Assembly (NCBI RefSeq): GCF_000956595.1
Contig: NZ_JYOO01000001.1
Span: 62,001 to 126,000, forward strand
Direction of reading: 5' to 3'
DNA length: 64,000 nt
Origin: Priestia aryabhattai B8W22
Lineage (GTDB): Bacteria; Bacillota; Bacilli; Bacillales; Bacillaceae_H
In this document: positions 35,381-43,445 of the stretch, one piece after another
Layout: each line of letters opens with the position of its first letter
Numbering within the stretch: the first letter of the stretch is position 1
Position numbers and translations under genes: made by a program
Notes under the pieces: generated by a model
Told to the model about the DNA's origin: nothing
The model's input: the letters and a program-made list of their open reading frames with translations, nothing else
Database searches by the model: none

Positions 35381-35487
35381 GGTTAATTCGACAAAGTAAC
35401 TATTTATCTAGCAAGTGACAACTACTGAGCGCTATGTAGCTAGTAAATTCCAAATCTATACCTATTCTGAAGGAGGAATAAGATCAT

Positions 35488-36720
35488 ATGAACAAAGAAG
35501 TCATTCCCGTTACAGAAATTCCAAAATTTCAATCACGTGCAGAAGAGTTTTTCCCTATCCAATGGTATAAAGAAATGTTGAACAACTCCCCCGTTTATTT
35601 TCATGAAGAAACAAACACATGGAATGTATTCCAATACGAACATGTTAAACAAGTCTTGAGCAACTACGAATTTTTTTCAAGCGATGGACAAAGAACCACT
35701 ATTTTTGTTGGAGATAATAGCAAGAAAAAAAGCACGTCTCCAATCACCAATCTTACAAACTTAGATCCTCCTGACCACCGGAAAGCGCGATCTTTGCTTG
35801 CTGCCGCCTTTACTCCTCGCAGTTTAAAGAACTGGGAACCGCGAATCAAACAAATTGCAGCAGACCTTGTAGAAGCGATACAAAAGAATTCAACTATTAA
35901 TATTGTTGAAGATTTATCTTCTCCTTTTCCTAGTTTAGTTATAGCAGATTTATTCGGCGTACCGGTAAAAGACCGATATCAGTTCAAAAAGTGGGTAGAT
36001 ATTCTTTTTCAGCCTTATGACCAAGAAAGATTAAAAAAGATTGAACAAGAAAAGCAACGTGCAGGAGCTGAATATTTTCAATACCTCTACCCGATTGTCG
36101 TTGAAAAGCGCTCCAACCTTTCTGATGATATTATTTCAGACTTAATTCAAGCGGAAGTTGATGGTGAAACATTCACAGATGAAGAAATTGTGCATGCTAC
36201 CATGCTGCTTTTAGGTGCAGGAGTTGAAACCACAAGTCACGCCATTGCAAATATGTTTTATTCTTTCTTATATGACGACAAGTCGTTATACAGCGAGCTG
36301 AGAAGCAATAGAGAATTAGCTCCAAAAGCAGTAGAAGAAATGCTTCGATATCGGTTTCATATCTCCAGACGAGATCGCACGGTTAAACAAGATAACGAGC
36401 TATTAGGCGTTAAGCTAAAAAAAGGAGATGTCGTGATTGCGTGGATGAGTGCATGTAATATGGATGAAAATATGTTTGAAAACCCTTTTTCTGTAGACAT
36501 TCATCGTCCAACTAATAAAAAGCACTTAACATTCGGAAACGGACCTCATTTTTGTTTGGGCGCCCCTCTTGCCCGACTTGAAATGACAATTATCTTAGAA
36601 GCATTTTTAGAGGTCTTTTCTCATATCGAACCATTTGAAGATTTTGAATTAGAACCGCATTTAACAGCTTCAGCTACGGGTCAATCTTTAACATACTTGC
36701 CCATGACGGTGTATAAATAA
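35488..36720 (+). CDS. cyp106A1: Cytochrome P450 CYP106A1-type (P450BM-1)
   Basis: A 410-residue soluble class I bacterial P450. The I-helix reads LLLGAGVETTSHAIA, the K-helix EEMLRYRF (ExxR), and the heme loop FGNGPHFCLGAPLAR carries the axial cysteine. The sequence agrees throughout with what I remember of B. megaterium CYP106A1/CYP106A2, which hydroxylate steroids and terpenoids using external ferredoxin-type partners; no redox partner is encoded nearby. AAGGAGGAATAAG precedes the ATG. It is followed by its own terminator and preceded by the large operator-like repeat. Confidence 0.93.
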   Translation: MNKEVIPVTEIPKFQSRAEEFFPIQWYKEMLNNSPVYFHEETNTWNVFQYEHVKQVLSNYEFFSSDGQRTTIFVGDNSKKKSTSPITNLTNLDPPDHRKARSLLAAAFTPRSLKNWEPRIKQIAADLVEAIQKNSTINIVEDLSSPFPSLVIADLFGVPVKDRYQFKKWVDILFQPYDQERLKKIEQEKQRAGAEYFQYLYPIVVEKRSNLSDDIISDLIQAEVDGETFTDEEIVHATMLLLGAGVETTSHAIANMFYSFLYDDKSLYSELRSNRELAPKAVEEMLRYRFHISRRDRTVKQDNELLGVKLKKGDVVIAWMSACNMDENMFENPFSVDIHRPTNKKHLTFGNGPHFCLGAPLARLEMTIILEAFLEVFSHIEPFEDFELEPHLTASATGQSLTYLPMTVYK

Positions 36721-36741
36721 AGGTTATGTACGTAATAAAGC

Positions 36742-36789
36742 AGAGAAACGTGAAAGAGATTTACCTTCTCCGTCACGCTTCTCTTTTTG
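36742..36789 (+). terminator. Terminator of the P450 gene
   Basis: AGAGAAaCGTGA pairs with TCACGcTTCTCT across a roughly 19-nt loop and is followed by TTTTT. Confidence 0.75.
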
Positions 36790-36922
36790 TTATTCCGCTA
36801 TTTATTGCACTTTTAGTATCTCTGCTAAGTATTTATGTACTACACTTGAAAATACTCAATACCATTTACAATTGGCAGTAAACGAAACTTAAATGCCGAT
36901 GAGCTCGTTAACGAACTATCAG

Positions 36923-37387
36923 CTATTGCCTTCTTTGCCTTAATACACCTTCTATAAAATGCTGATACAAATAATTAATAAGAGCAGTGGCAATTGAGAT
37001 GAGAAAAAGTTGAAAGCGCGTCATGTTTACCATTTTATATACCTTCAGTTTTTCTGCCAGACTGGTCAAAGGATACGCAAATAGATAGTCAAATAGGACG
37101 TTAATTAACAAATATTTTTTGAAATTCCCATAAGTCAGCTTAAAGACCCAAAAATTAGCTATAAAAAACGGTCCAAAGATAAAAGATATATCGCTTGAAA
37201 ATTTAGGGAAAAGAGGTTTCCTCACTTTCCACCACGTAAAGCTTTTAGATAACTCACTGATAAAAGCAATAACTAATGAACTAAATGTTAAAACAGGTAG
37301 GTATCTTTTAAAGACAAATTTATCAACTTTTACTATAGACAGCCAAGGCAATAAAAGTAATGCCAAAAGCGTTAACTTTCCTTTCAT
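36923..37387 (-). CDS. Small integral membrane protein, CBO0543-like family (paralogue of 45635-46081)
   Basis: A 154-residue protein with four or five membrane segments and no known catalytic motif. Shared features with the protein at 45635-46081 are LLPWLS near the N-terminus, a TWWKVRKP loop, SFIFGPFFIANFWVF, YGNFKKYLLINVLFD and FAYPLTSL. I recall such proteins as the CBO0543 family of sporeformers, of unknown function. No operon partners. Confidence 0.7.
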   Translation of the reverse strand: MKGKLTLLALLLLPWLSIVKVDKFVFKRYLPVLTFSSLVIAFISELSKSFTWWKVRKPLFPKFSSDISFIFGPFFIANFWVFKLTYGNFKKYLLINVLFDYLFAYPLTSLAEKLKVYKMVNMTRFQLFLISIATALINYLYQHFIEGVLRQRRQ

Positions 37388-37603
37388 TATGTACCCAACT
37401 CCTGCCGTTACAAAAATGTAAGCTAAATCATATTCTTTTTAGTTTGTGTAATAGGCTCTTTTTTATGTGTTTATTACACTGTGTTAGTTCTTTTATTCAC
37501 CTTTTATTACAAGATTTTTTGCTTTCAGGAAATTATTGATTCTCATATTCTGCATGTGCATGGAGAAAATACGGAGGTGAATGTTTAAAAGGAGGAATTA
37601 AAA

Positions 37604-38026
37604 ATGACTACAGTACGTGAAGTTATGACTAAAGATGTGAAAGCTTGTGCACCGCACGATCCAATAACAGCAGCTGCAAAATTAATGCGTGATATTAATT
37701 GTGGCTCTGTGCCGGTGTGTCAAGAAAATCGAGTAATGGGAATGATCACAGACCGTGATATCGTGTTAAACTGTGTGGCGGATGGAAAAGATTGCAACAC
37801 TGTGCATTGCCATGATTGTATGACTAAAGATGTAATTACGTGTTCTCCGGATACGGATATTCATGAGTGTGCACGTATGATGGCTGACCATCAAATTCGC
37901 CGCATTATTGTAGTGGAGAATAATAATATGGTTGGAATCTGTGCAATCGGCGACCTTGCGACAGTGAACGTATATGTTGATGAAGCCGGTGCGGCATTAA
38001 GCGAAATTTCTAATCAAGTTCATTAA
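37604..38026 (+). CDS. CBS-domain pair protein (YhcV-like)
   Basis: A 140-residue soluble protein made of two CBS motifs (residues 1-60: VREVMTKDVKACAPHDPI...VMGMITDRDIV; residues 70-130: CHDCMTKDVITCSPDTDI...MVGICAIGDLA), a Bateman module that usually binds adenosyl nucleotides. Six cysteines cluster around the inter-domain HCHDC segment, which is unusual for this size. AAAGGAGG precedes the ATG. Close relatives in B. subtilis are YhcV-type stress or sporulation proteins. A small gene follows 65 bp downstream, probably co-transcribed. Confidence 0.85.
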   Translation: MTTVREVMTKDVKACAPHDPITAAAKLMRDINCGSVPVCQENRVMGMITDRDIVLNCVADGKDCNTVHCHDCMTKDVITCSPDTDIHECARMMADHQIRRIIVVENNNMVGICAIGDLATVNVYVDEAGAALSEISNQVH

Positions 38027-38091
38027 AACTTTTTAGCATATAAATCCTTAATGCTTGTACAAAATAACCCTGTCTGCAAGGAGGTGCTAAT

Positions 38092-38217
38092 ATGCCAAAT
38101 TTAAACGATAACAAATTTAAAAAGATTCAGTCTGAGAGTCAAAAGCAAGGAAAGTCTCAAGAGGAATATGCGGCTGAGCTTGACGCTAATCGTGCAAAAA
38201 GCCAAAAGAAAAAATAA
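38092..38217 (+). CDS. Hypothetical 41-residue charged protein
   Basis: Reading frame MPNLNDNKFKKIQSESQKQG followed by KSQEEYAAELDANRAKSQKKK, preceded by AAGGAGGTG 7 nt before the ATG. It is strongly hydrophilic and Lys/Gln/Ser/Glu rich, predicted helical, and resembles the small spore- or stress-associated proteins of bacilli in composition only. I do not recognise the family. A strong terminator follows at once, supporting a real transcript end here. Confidence 0.7.
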   Translation: MPNLNDNKFKKIQSESQKQGKSQEEYAAELDANRAKSQKKK

Positions 38218-38221
38218 CAAT

Positions 38222-38264
38222 AAAAAGGATTACAATCGGCAGAGGCTCGTTTGTAATCCTTTTT
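38222..38264. terminator. Bidirectional terminator between the small gene and galM
   Basis: AAAAAGGATTACAA and TTTGTAATCCTTTTT form a 14-bp stem with A and T runs on either side, between convergent genes. Confidence 0.92.
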
Positions 38265-38278
38265 ATCATCCCGCTTTG

Positions 38279-39328
38279 TTACAGGCGGCGATCAGTTATA
38301 AATGTATAGTGAGTATATGCTTCATACTTCTCACCGGGCTTTAATACACAAGAAGGAAAATGCTTATGATGAATAGCGTCTGGCAAACCTTGTGTTTCTA
38401 AGCAAACGCCAAGGTATTTCTCTGAGTGAACCCCTCTAATTTCGAACTCTTCGTCTAGATGATTCCCCGTATAGAGAACAACTGAAGGCTGATCCGTTTT
38501 GACTTCTATTTTGCGGCCGCTCGCAGGATCAAATAATGACATCTGATTTTCAGCTTCTAAAAGAAATGGATGATCGTATCCTTTACCCACTAATATATTT
38601 TGCGGATGTGTGGATTGCACTCCTTCCTTGAGACTATGCCCTTCTCTAAAATCAAATGGGGTATCTGTGACGTTTAACACTTCTCCAGTAGGTAAAAGAT
38701 CATCATTCAACTCTAAGAATTGGTTACTTTTCAGCTTCAAAACATGATCCAACACCGTTTCTTTTAGATTTCCGCTTAAATTGAAATACGTATGATTTGT
38801 TAAATTGATAAGAGTATCTTGATCTGTTGTTCCTTCGTAAGAAATATGGAACTCATTTTTATTCGTTAATGTATACGTCACTTTCACTTCAAGGTTGCCG
38901 GGATAGCCTTCTTCTCCGTCTTTACTTACATATGTAAATTCAACGCCTACATGATCACTTGCATCAATTGTTTTGGCATTCCATATTTTGTGACTAAATC
39001 CTTCTGCTCCGCCATGCAAATGGTTGTTTCCTTCATTTTTCTCTAGACGATAGGTTTCATTATTAAGTTCAAACGCTGCTCCACCTATACGCCCCGCTAC
39101 GCGTCCGACCACAGCTCCGAAATAAGGAGAATACTTTTGGTATTCTTCTATTGAATCAAATCCCAACACAACACTTTCAATCTTCCCTTCCGAATCCGGC
39201 ATTTCAATATTTGATATCACACATCCATAGTCAAGGCAGGTGATTTTAAGCCCTTCATCATTTAATAAAGTATAAGCATGTACAGCTTGATTGTTTAGTT
39301 CGCCAAATTTCTCAAAATTCACTTTCAT
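38279..39328 (-). CDS. galM: Aldose 1-epimerase (mutarotase)
   Basis: A 349-residue GalM-type mutarotase interconverting alpha and beta anomers of hexoses (and often xylose). Motifs include FGAVVGRVAGRIGGAAF, NNHLHGGAEGFSHKIW (first His), NLTNHTYFNLSG (second catalytic His), GYDHPFLL and LGVCLETQGLPDAIHH (catalytic Glu). It is not adjacent to galKT genes; a role alongside the nearby xylose genes is only a guess. Confidence 0.93.
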   Translation of the reverse strand: MKVNFEKFGELNNQAVHAYTLLNDEGLKITCLDYGCVISNIEMPDSEGKIESVVLGFDSIEEYQKYSPYFGAVVGRVAGRIGGAAFELNNETYRLEKNEGNNHLHGGAEGFSHKIWNAKTIDASDHVGVEFTYVSKDGEEGYPGNLEVKVTYTLTNKNEFHISYEGTTDQDTLINLTNHTYFNLSGNLKETVLDHVLKLKSNQFLELNDDLLPTGEVLNVTDTPFDFREGHSLKEGVQSTHPQNILVGKGYDHPFLLEAENQMSLFDPASGRKIEVKTDQPSVVLYTGNHLDEEFEIRGVHSEKYLGVCLETQGLPDAIHHKHFPSCVLKPGEKYEAYTHYTFITDRRL

Positions 39329-39517
39329 TTTTAATCAGTCCAATCCTCTTTTTATTCGTAAATTGCTTAACGGACCCTATATGTTATAAACATCGGATAT
39401 GTTTTTATAGTTCCCTCTGCAATCCTTCCTGAATCTTCATTATTCTCATTTTATTGTAATCGTGTACATTTCCTAATTCAAGCTTGAATGATAAAGGCTG
39501 GCTACCGTTTGTCGTTG

Positions 39518-40042
39518 CTATTTCTTTAGTATTCCTAAATATTCTTCCCAAGGTCCTACATCTTCTCTGTATCGTTCTGCCATTACTCGAACAATTTGGG
39601 CGATATGCGTTAAATCGTGAGCAATCCAAGTCGAGAGCAACTCTCTGACTTTTACCTCGCCAAACTCCGGGTGTTCTCCTCTCATTTCAAGAAGCTTTTC
39701 ATGCTTAATTAGAAGCTTTAGTTGTTGTAAATTCTGCATTCTTATCATGTTGAATTCAAGAAGCTTTTCATCAATCGAACTAGTAGATTCCTTGTGTAAA
39801 TGAGCATAGCGGTCAAACGGAGGGAAAGCTTCCCCTTTTCCTTCTTGAAGGATGAATTCTAGCCTTGGTATCCAATTGTTTTTTTCTGCTTCTATTAAAT
39901 GTTCTATTACTTCCGAGGTATTCCAAGTTCCTTCTCCTTCATTGCAATGCAGCCACCCTGCAGATAGTCCCGATAAAAATTTTTCAAGCGTTTGTGGCGT
40001 ATGCTCAAGTATTTCAATCGCTTCTTTTAAATTAAAATTCAT
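39518..40042 (-). CDS. DinB superfamily protein
   Basis: A 174-residue four-helix-bundle protein. The three metal-ligand histidine positions of DinB/YfiT proteins are present: [10 protein letters not shown], then [12 protein letters not shown] with two His. Family members are thiol-transferases or unknown metal proteins. The ATG at 40042 has AAAGGGG before it; an upstream frame start at 40075 has none. Stands alone. Confidence 0.8.
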   Translation of the reverse strand: MNFNLKEAIEILEHTPQTLEKFLSGLSAGWLHCNEGEGTWNTSEVIEHLIEAEKNNWIPRLEFILQEGKGEAFPPFDRYAHLHKESTSSIDEKLLEFNMIRMQNLQQLKLLIKHEKLLEMRGEHPEFGEVKVRELLSTWIAHDLTHIAQIVRVMAERYREDVGPWEEYLGILKK

Positions 40043-40213
40043 ATAAATTCCCCTTTCGACAAATATGACTTTCAACGTAATAATAATGAGCTGTCAGTTA
40101 TGTGAAAATTCTTGCGATTATAGTCAATTTTACCACAATTAACTTCTATTAAAGGTAGAAGCTAATCTTCTACTTACTTTAAGGCTTACTAAAACAAAAA
40201 ACAGAACACATGT

Positions 40214-40242
40214 TTGGTTTTTCTGTAGAAATATGATAAAAT
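40214..40242 (+). promoter_or_regulatory. Sigma-A promoter of the Myb-like gene
   Basis: TTGGTT (40214-40219), 17 bp, TAAAAT (40237-40242). The predicted start near 40249 coincides with the base of the leader structure described next. Confidence 0.6.
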
Positions 40243-40248
40243 ATACAT

Positions 40249-40320
40249 AGGCTAGAACGCAGTGAGTATCAGCCTGGATGGATACTGCTCATCGGTAAAA
40301 TAGATTGCTAGCGACTTTTT
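40249..40320 (+). other. Structured leader RNA with possible attenuator before the Myb-like gene
   Basis: GCTAG (40251-40255) can pair with CTAGC (40308-40312), closing an inner hairpin AGTATC (40265-40270)/GATACT (40281-40286). The outer helix is followed by GACTTTTT. The arrangement, right at the predicted transcript start, looks like a small cis-acting leader, but the outer helix is short and no known riboswitch class was recognised. Confidence 0.35.
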
Positions 40321-40358
40321 CATCTTGAGCTTTCCGTTTGAATTGGAGTGAGACAACA

Positions 40359-41258
40359 GTGAGTAAAAATCAAAAGCGATGGACAAAAGAAGAAGATAGA
40401 TTTCTTATCCAACACTATGGCGCTATGACGCTTCAAAAGATGGGTGAGCATTTACATAGAAGTAAGGAATCGGTTAATAAACGGCTTACTCGATTAAATC
40501 TTCGTGCTTCAGATACAGCTTTACGTAAAAAATGGACGCTTGAACAAGATGCTTTTTTACAGGAGAACATTGATCTCATGAATAACCGTGAAATGGCACA
40601 CTCCTTAGGCAGAAGTCCTTCTTCTATTGCTACGCGCATAAAAGTTTTGGGACTAACACGAAAAACTGCGATGCGAAGATGGACAGTACAAGAAGACGAA
40701 TATTTGCTAAGGTATTACGGAGTAAAATCCCTTTCGCGCATATCAGCTAAATTGCAGCGAAGTGTGCAAGCACTAGAATCGAGGTTAAGTCGTTTAGAGG
40801 TGTATGGAGCTAAATCGCACGTAGGACATATTACAGCGTGTGAACTAGCAGCCTGCCTTGAAATAGATGTTCATACAATTTACAAGTGGATTCATAAAGA
40901 GAATCTACCGTATAAAATGATCATCGCCAAGACAAGAACATTCATGGGAATTGACATTCAATCTTTTTGGAAGTGGGCTGAACAAAATAAATCGTGCCTT
41001 AACTTTTTTAAAATACCTAAAAATACGCTTATTCCAGAACCAGCGTGGGTGGATGAACAAAGAAAGCTAGACTATGTAAAGCGCCCTAAATACGAGCATA
41101 AAAAGTGGACAGCAGAAGAAGATGCCAGATTGTGGCGTATGTTTTATCAGGAAAAGCGCAATCAGCGAGAAATTGGAGAGCTGCTCGGGCGTTCGAGAAA
41201 TAGCGTGCAGCGACGCTTAGAGCGTTTGCGTAAAAAGAAACTAGCTAAGTTAAAATAA
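40359..41258 (+). CDS. Four-repeat Myb/SANT-like DNA-binding protein with a central excisionase-like helix-turn-helix
   Basis: A 299-residue basic protein. Four Trp-anchored repeats are visible: RWTKEEDRFLIQHYG (about 7-50), KWTLEQDAFLQENID (about 58-100), RWTVQEDEYLLRYYG (about 107-150) and KWTAEEDARLWRMFY (about 245-290). Each ends in a recognition-type helix such as RSKESVNKRLTRL or RSRNSVQRRLERL. Between repeats 3 and 4 lies a MerR/excisionase-like segment (ITACELAACLEIDVHTIYKW). Bacilli commonly have one SANT-like domain (RsfA/YlbO); four plus an HTH is uncommon in my experience. The start is GTG at 40359, 8 nt after GGAGTGAG. Target DNA unknown; probably a regulator. Confidence 0.75.
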   Translation: MSKNQKRWTKEEDRFLIQHYGAMTLQKMGEHLHRSKESVNKRLTRLNLRASDTALRKKWTLEQDAFLQENIDLMNNREMAHSLGRSPSSIATRIKVLGLTRKTAMRRWTVQEDEYLLRYYGVKSLSRISAKLQRSVQALESRLSRLEVYGAKSHVGHITACELAACLEIDVHTIYKWIHKENLPYKMIIAKTRTFMGIDIQSFWKWAEQNKSCLNFFKIPKNTLIPEPAWVDEQRKLDYVKRPKYEHKKWTAEEDARLWRMFYQEKRNQREIGELLGRSRNSVQRRLERLRKKKLAKLK

Positions 41259-41299
41259 AAAAGTTTGGAGTAAGCATAGCTTATTCCAAGCTTTTTTTA
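41258..41299. terminator. Bidirectional-type terminator between the Myb-like gene and the transaldolase-like gene
   Basis: AAGTTTGGAGTAAGC pairs imperfectly with CTTATTCCAAGCTT around ATAG, with A run before and TTTTTTT after. Confidence 0.8.
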
Positions 41300-41315
41300 T
41301 TGATATGATTTTTTG

Positions 41316-41984
41316 TTAAGCTTTAACTGCTTTTTCCCAATCTGCTGCAAATTTTTCCATTCCTTGGTCAGTTAACGGGTGTTTTGCTAATTGCTCAATA
41401 ACAGCGTATGGAATTGTGGCAATATGAGCCCCTGCAAGTGCTACGCGCGTTACATGATCCGGATGTCTTACAGATGCGGCAATAATTTGAGAGTCGATAT
41501 TTTGAACGCGGAATAACTCAGCAATTTTAGATACTAGCTGTACCCCGTCTTCTGAAATATCATCAAGACGTCCTAAAAATGGAGAAACATACGTCGCTCC
41601 AGCACGAGCTGCTAAAAGCGCTTGGTTTACTGTAAAGATTAGGGTTACATTTGTTTTTACGCCTTTTTTTGCAAGATAGCGCGTCGCTTCCAAGCCAGCC
41701 AATGTCATAGGCAGCTTAATCGTAATATTTTTATCTCCGTCGTTAATTTTAATCAGTTCTTCTGCTTGAGCGATCATGTCTTCAGCAGAAAGTGCGTCAG
41801 GCGTTACCTCAGCGGAAACGGATTCAACTTCCGGTACCATTTGAAGGATTTCTTCGATGCGGTCTTCAAATCTTACGCCTTCTTTTGCTACTAAAGATGG
41901 ATTGGTTGTCACACCAGCCAGAACACCTACTTTGTATGCTTTCTTAATATCCTCAAGGTTTGCTGTATCAATAAAAAATTTCAT
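41316..41984 (-). CDS. Transaldolase / fructose-6-phosphate aldolase, small (TalC/MipB) type
   Basis: A 222-residue TIM-barrel class I aldolase. It begins [16 protein letters not shown], has [13 protein letters not shown], the Schiff-base lysine in [38 protein letters not shown] and [13 protein letters not shown]. In bacilli this form acts as transaldolase of the pentose phosphate pathway, useful for xylose use. AGGAGG precedes the ATG. A gene of unknown function lies 58 bp upstream on the same strand. Confidence 0.93.
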   Translation of the reverse strand: MKFFIDTANLEDIKKAYKVGVLAGVTTNPSLVAKEGVRFEDRIEEILQMVPEVESVSAEVTPDALSAEDMIAQAEELIKINDGDKNITIKLPMTLAGLEATRYLAKKGVKTNVTLIFTVNQALLAARAGATYVSPFLGRLDDISEDGVQLVSKIAELFRVQNIDSQIIAASVRHPDHVTRVALAGAHIATIPYAVIEQLAKHPLTDQGMEKFAADWEKAVKA

Positions 41985-42042
41985 CTCACTATTCCTCCTT
42001 ATTGTTGTACATCAATCTGCATTTCAACTTGCGAACTATAGC

Positions 42043-42552
42043 CTAACCAATTTGTTGCAGGGCATATAGATTTTCTATAGAAGCGTTTTCAATCTCTTTT
42101 GCAGTTAATACCTTTAATTTTTCTAAAAATTGTATGGCGTCCACTCGGTCTTCAATGTCTTCTTCTGTACGAATATTCTCCGTTTTAATCTGATGGATAC
42201 ATTCGTTGATGACTTCTTTGTACGCATTCGTTTTGATAAACCATTCTGCTAATAGCGTTTTTGTTGCTTCTCTTTCTTCTTCACTTTTAACTGCAAACAA
42301 ACTCTCTGTTTCCGTTTCACTCAGCATAAGGCTGCTAAAATCGTGATTCATACAAAGCCAAAAATAACCTTTTTGGCTATCGTAATACTTTCCTTCTCTT
42401 AAAAGAAAATACTTGATTCCAAATTTAATTTTATGAGATTGATTTTCTGAACTCGGCATATGAATTTCTTTTATTTCTACGCTTTCTGATACATCCAGAT
42501 ATGTTTCTAAACCGTACTTTGTATTCACTATTTTTGCATCCAATATGTCCAT
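42043..42552 (-). CDS. Hypothetical protein (169 residues)
   Basis: Not recognised. The N-terminal two thirds look like a beta-rich domain (IKFGIKYFLLREGKYYDSQKGYFWLC), and the C-terminus is helical with NLYALQQIG at the end. It is acidic and has no signal or membrane segment. The ATG at 42552 has AAAAGGAG 9 nt upstream; an ATG six bases earlier is too close to that site. It may be co-transcribed with the transaldolase-like gene. Confidence 0.6.
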   Translation of the reverse strand: MDILDAKIVNTKYGLETYLDVSESVEIKEIHMPSSENQSHKIKFGIKYFLLREGKYYDSQKGYFWLCMNHDFSSLMLSETETESLFAVKSEEEREATKTLLAEWFIKTNAYKEVINECIHQIKTENIRTEEDIEDRVDAIQFLEKLKVLTAKEIENASIENLYALQQIG

Positions 42553-43042
42553 CCTCATTCTCCTTTTCTCAAATTCTATTTATTTTTATAAAAACAGAGG
42601 TCTGATTTTATGTAATAATGAATCCAGTTTTTGTGGATGTTTTTCTTAACCAACCGACATGTTTTACTGTTTACGCTTTCATTATATATCAGATTATTCG
42701 AAAAATCATCAAAAACAATCAAATTCATTCAAAAAAAGTCATAAAATCTTATAAAATAGTCAAAAAAGGTCATCATCTATTAAAAATAGATGAACTTTTA
42801 TATTGATTGCTTGCTTCAATGTATTTTAAGGTAACTATCTCTGCAAAAAAACCGACTTTTATTACATACCCTCTATGCAAAAATATACCCTCCCATTTCA
42901 CCAATTTTTCACTTTAACATGATATCCTGTAGTATAATTTTGTTTCACGTGCTAATTCCTATGAATTTTTGCTATTTAAGGTTATTCATTTTTATTAGTG
43001 GGAAAGTTACATAAATACAACACGTTATAGGGGGACTTTAAC
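42553..43042. other. 490-bp divergent intergenic region with phased A-tracts
   Basis: Contains A-tracts at about 42701, 42711, 42721, 42731, 42743, 42753 and 42762, close to one per helical turn, predicting strongly bent DNA. A possible sigma-B-like site GGTTAT-N14-GGGAAA precedes the plus-strand gene (about 42981-43006). No convincing ORF; a 62-codon frame through it lacks a ribosome site. Confidence 0.55.
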
Positions 43043-43339
43043 ATGGATAAAAGAATTGAAACATTAAAAGAAAAGCTGCCTGATAATCATAAGGAGGTTG
43101 CTGTTCTGACCTCTCATATTTTTGATGCGCTTGATAAATTAACAACTGAACATCGCAGATATGTTGATATTTCAGCAGCAGCCAAAATAAAGCCGAATCC
43201 GGATGAAGAGAAAGCTTTTTTTGATACCATCTATCAAGTGAAAACACTCATTATGTCAGAGCTTGAAAAAACCGTTGAAGATATTGAGCACAAAGGTGAT
43301 AAAAACTGGCATAAAAACTATAAAGATGGAATCGAGTGA
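43043..43339 (+). CDS. Hypothetical 98-residue protein
   Basis: Not recognised. A soluble, highly charged, probably all-helical protein starting MDKRIETLKEKLPDNHKEVA, with no signal or membrane segment. A weak ribosome site (AGGGGGAC) precedes the ATG and a strong terminator follows, so it is a monocistronic gene. A sigma-B-like promoter is possible upstream. Confidence 0.65.
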   Translation: MDKRIETLKEKLPDNHKEVAVLTSHIFDALDKLTTEHRRYVDISAAAKIKPNPDEEKAFFDTIYQVKTLIMSELEKTVEDIEHKGDKNWHKNYKDGIE

Positions 43340-43357
43340 TAGGTAAATAAGACGTTT

Positions 43358-43390
43358 AAAAGCCTGTACTTTTTGGAGCACAGGCTTTTT
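43358..43390. terminator. Bidirectional terminator before gapN end
   Basis: AAAAGCCTGT and ACAGGCTTTTT form a 10-bp stem with a 12-nt loop, between convergent genes. Confidence 0.88.
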
Positions 43391-43445
43391 CCTTTGAGAT
43401 TCTCTACACTCTACTGGATCGATTTGGAGAGCTCTGGGAATTCAA

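Noticed and set aside
42618-42806. 62-codon plus-strand frame
   Set aside because: No ribosome site, low-complexity A-rich composition; lies across the phased A-tracts.
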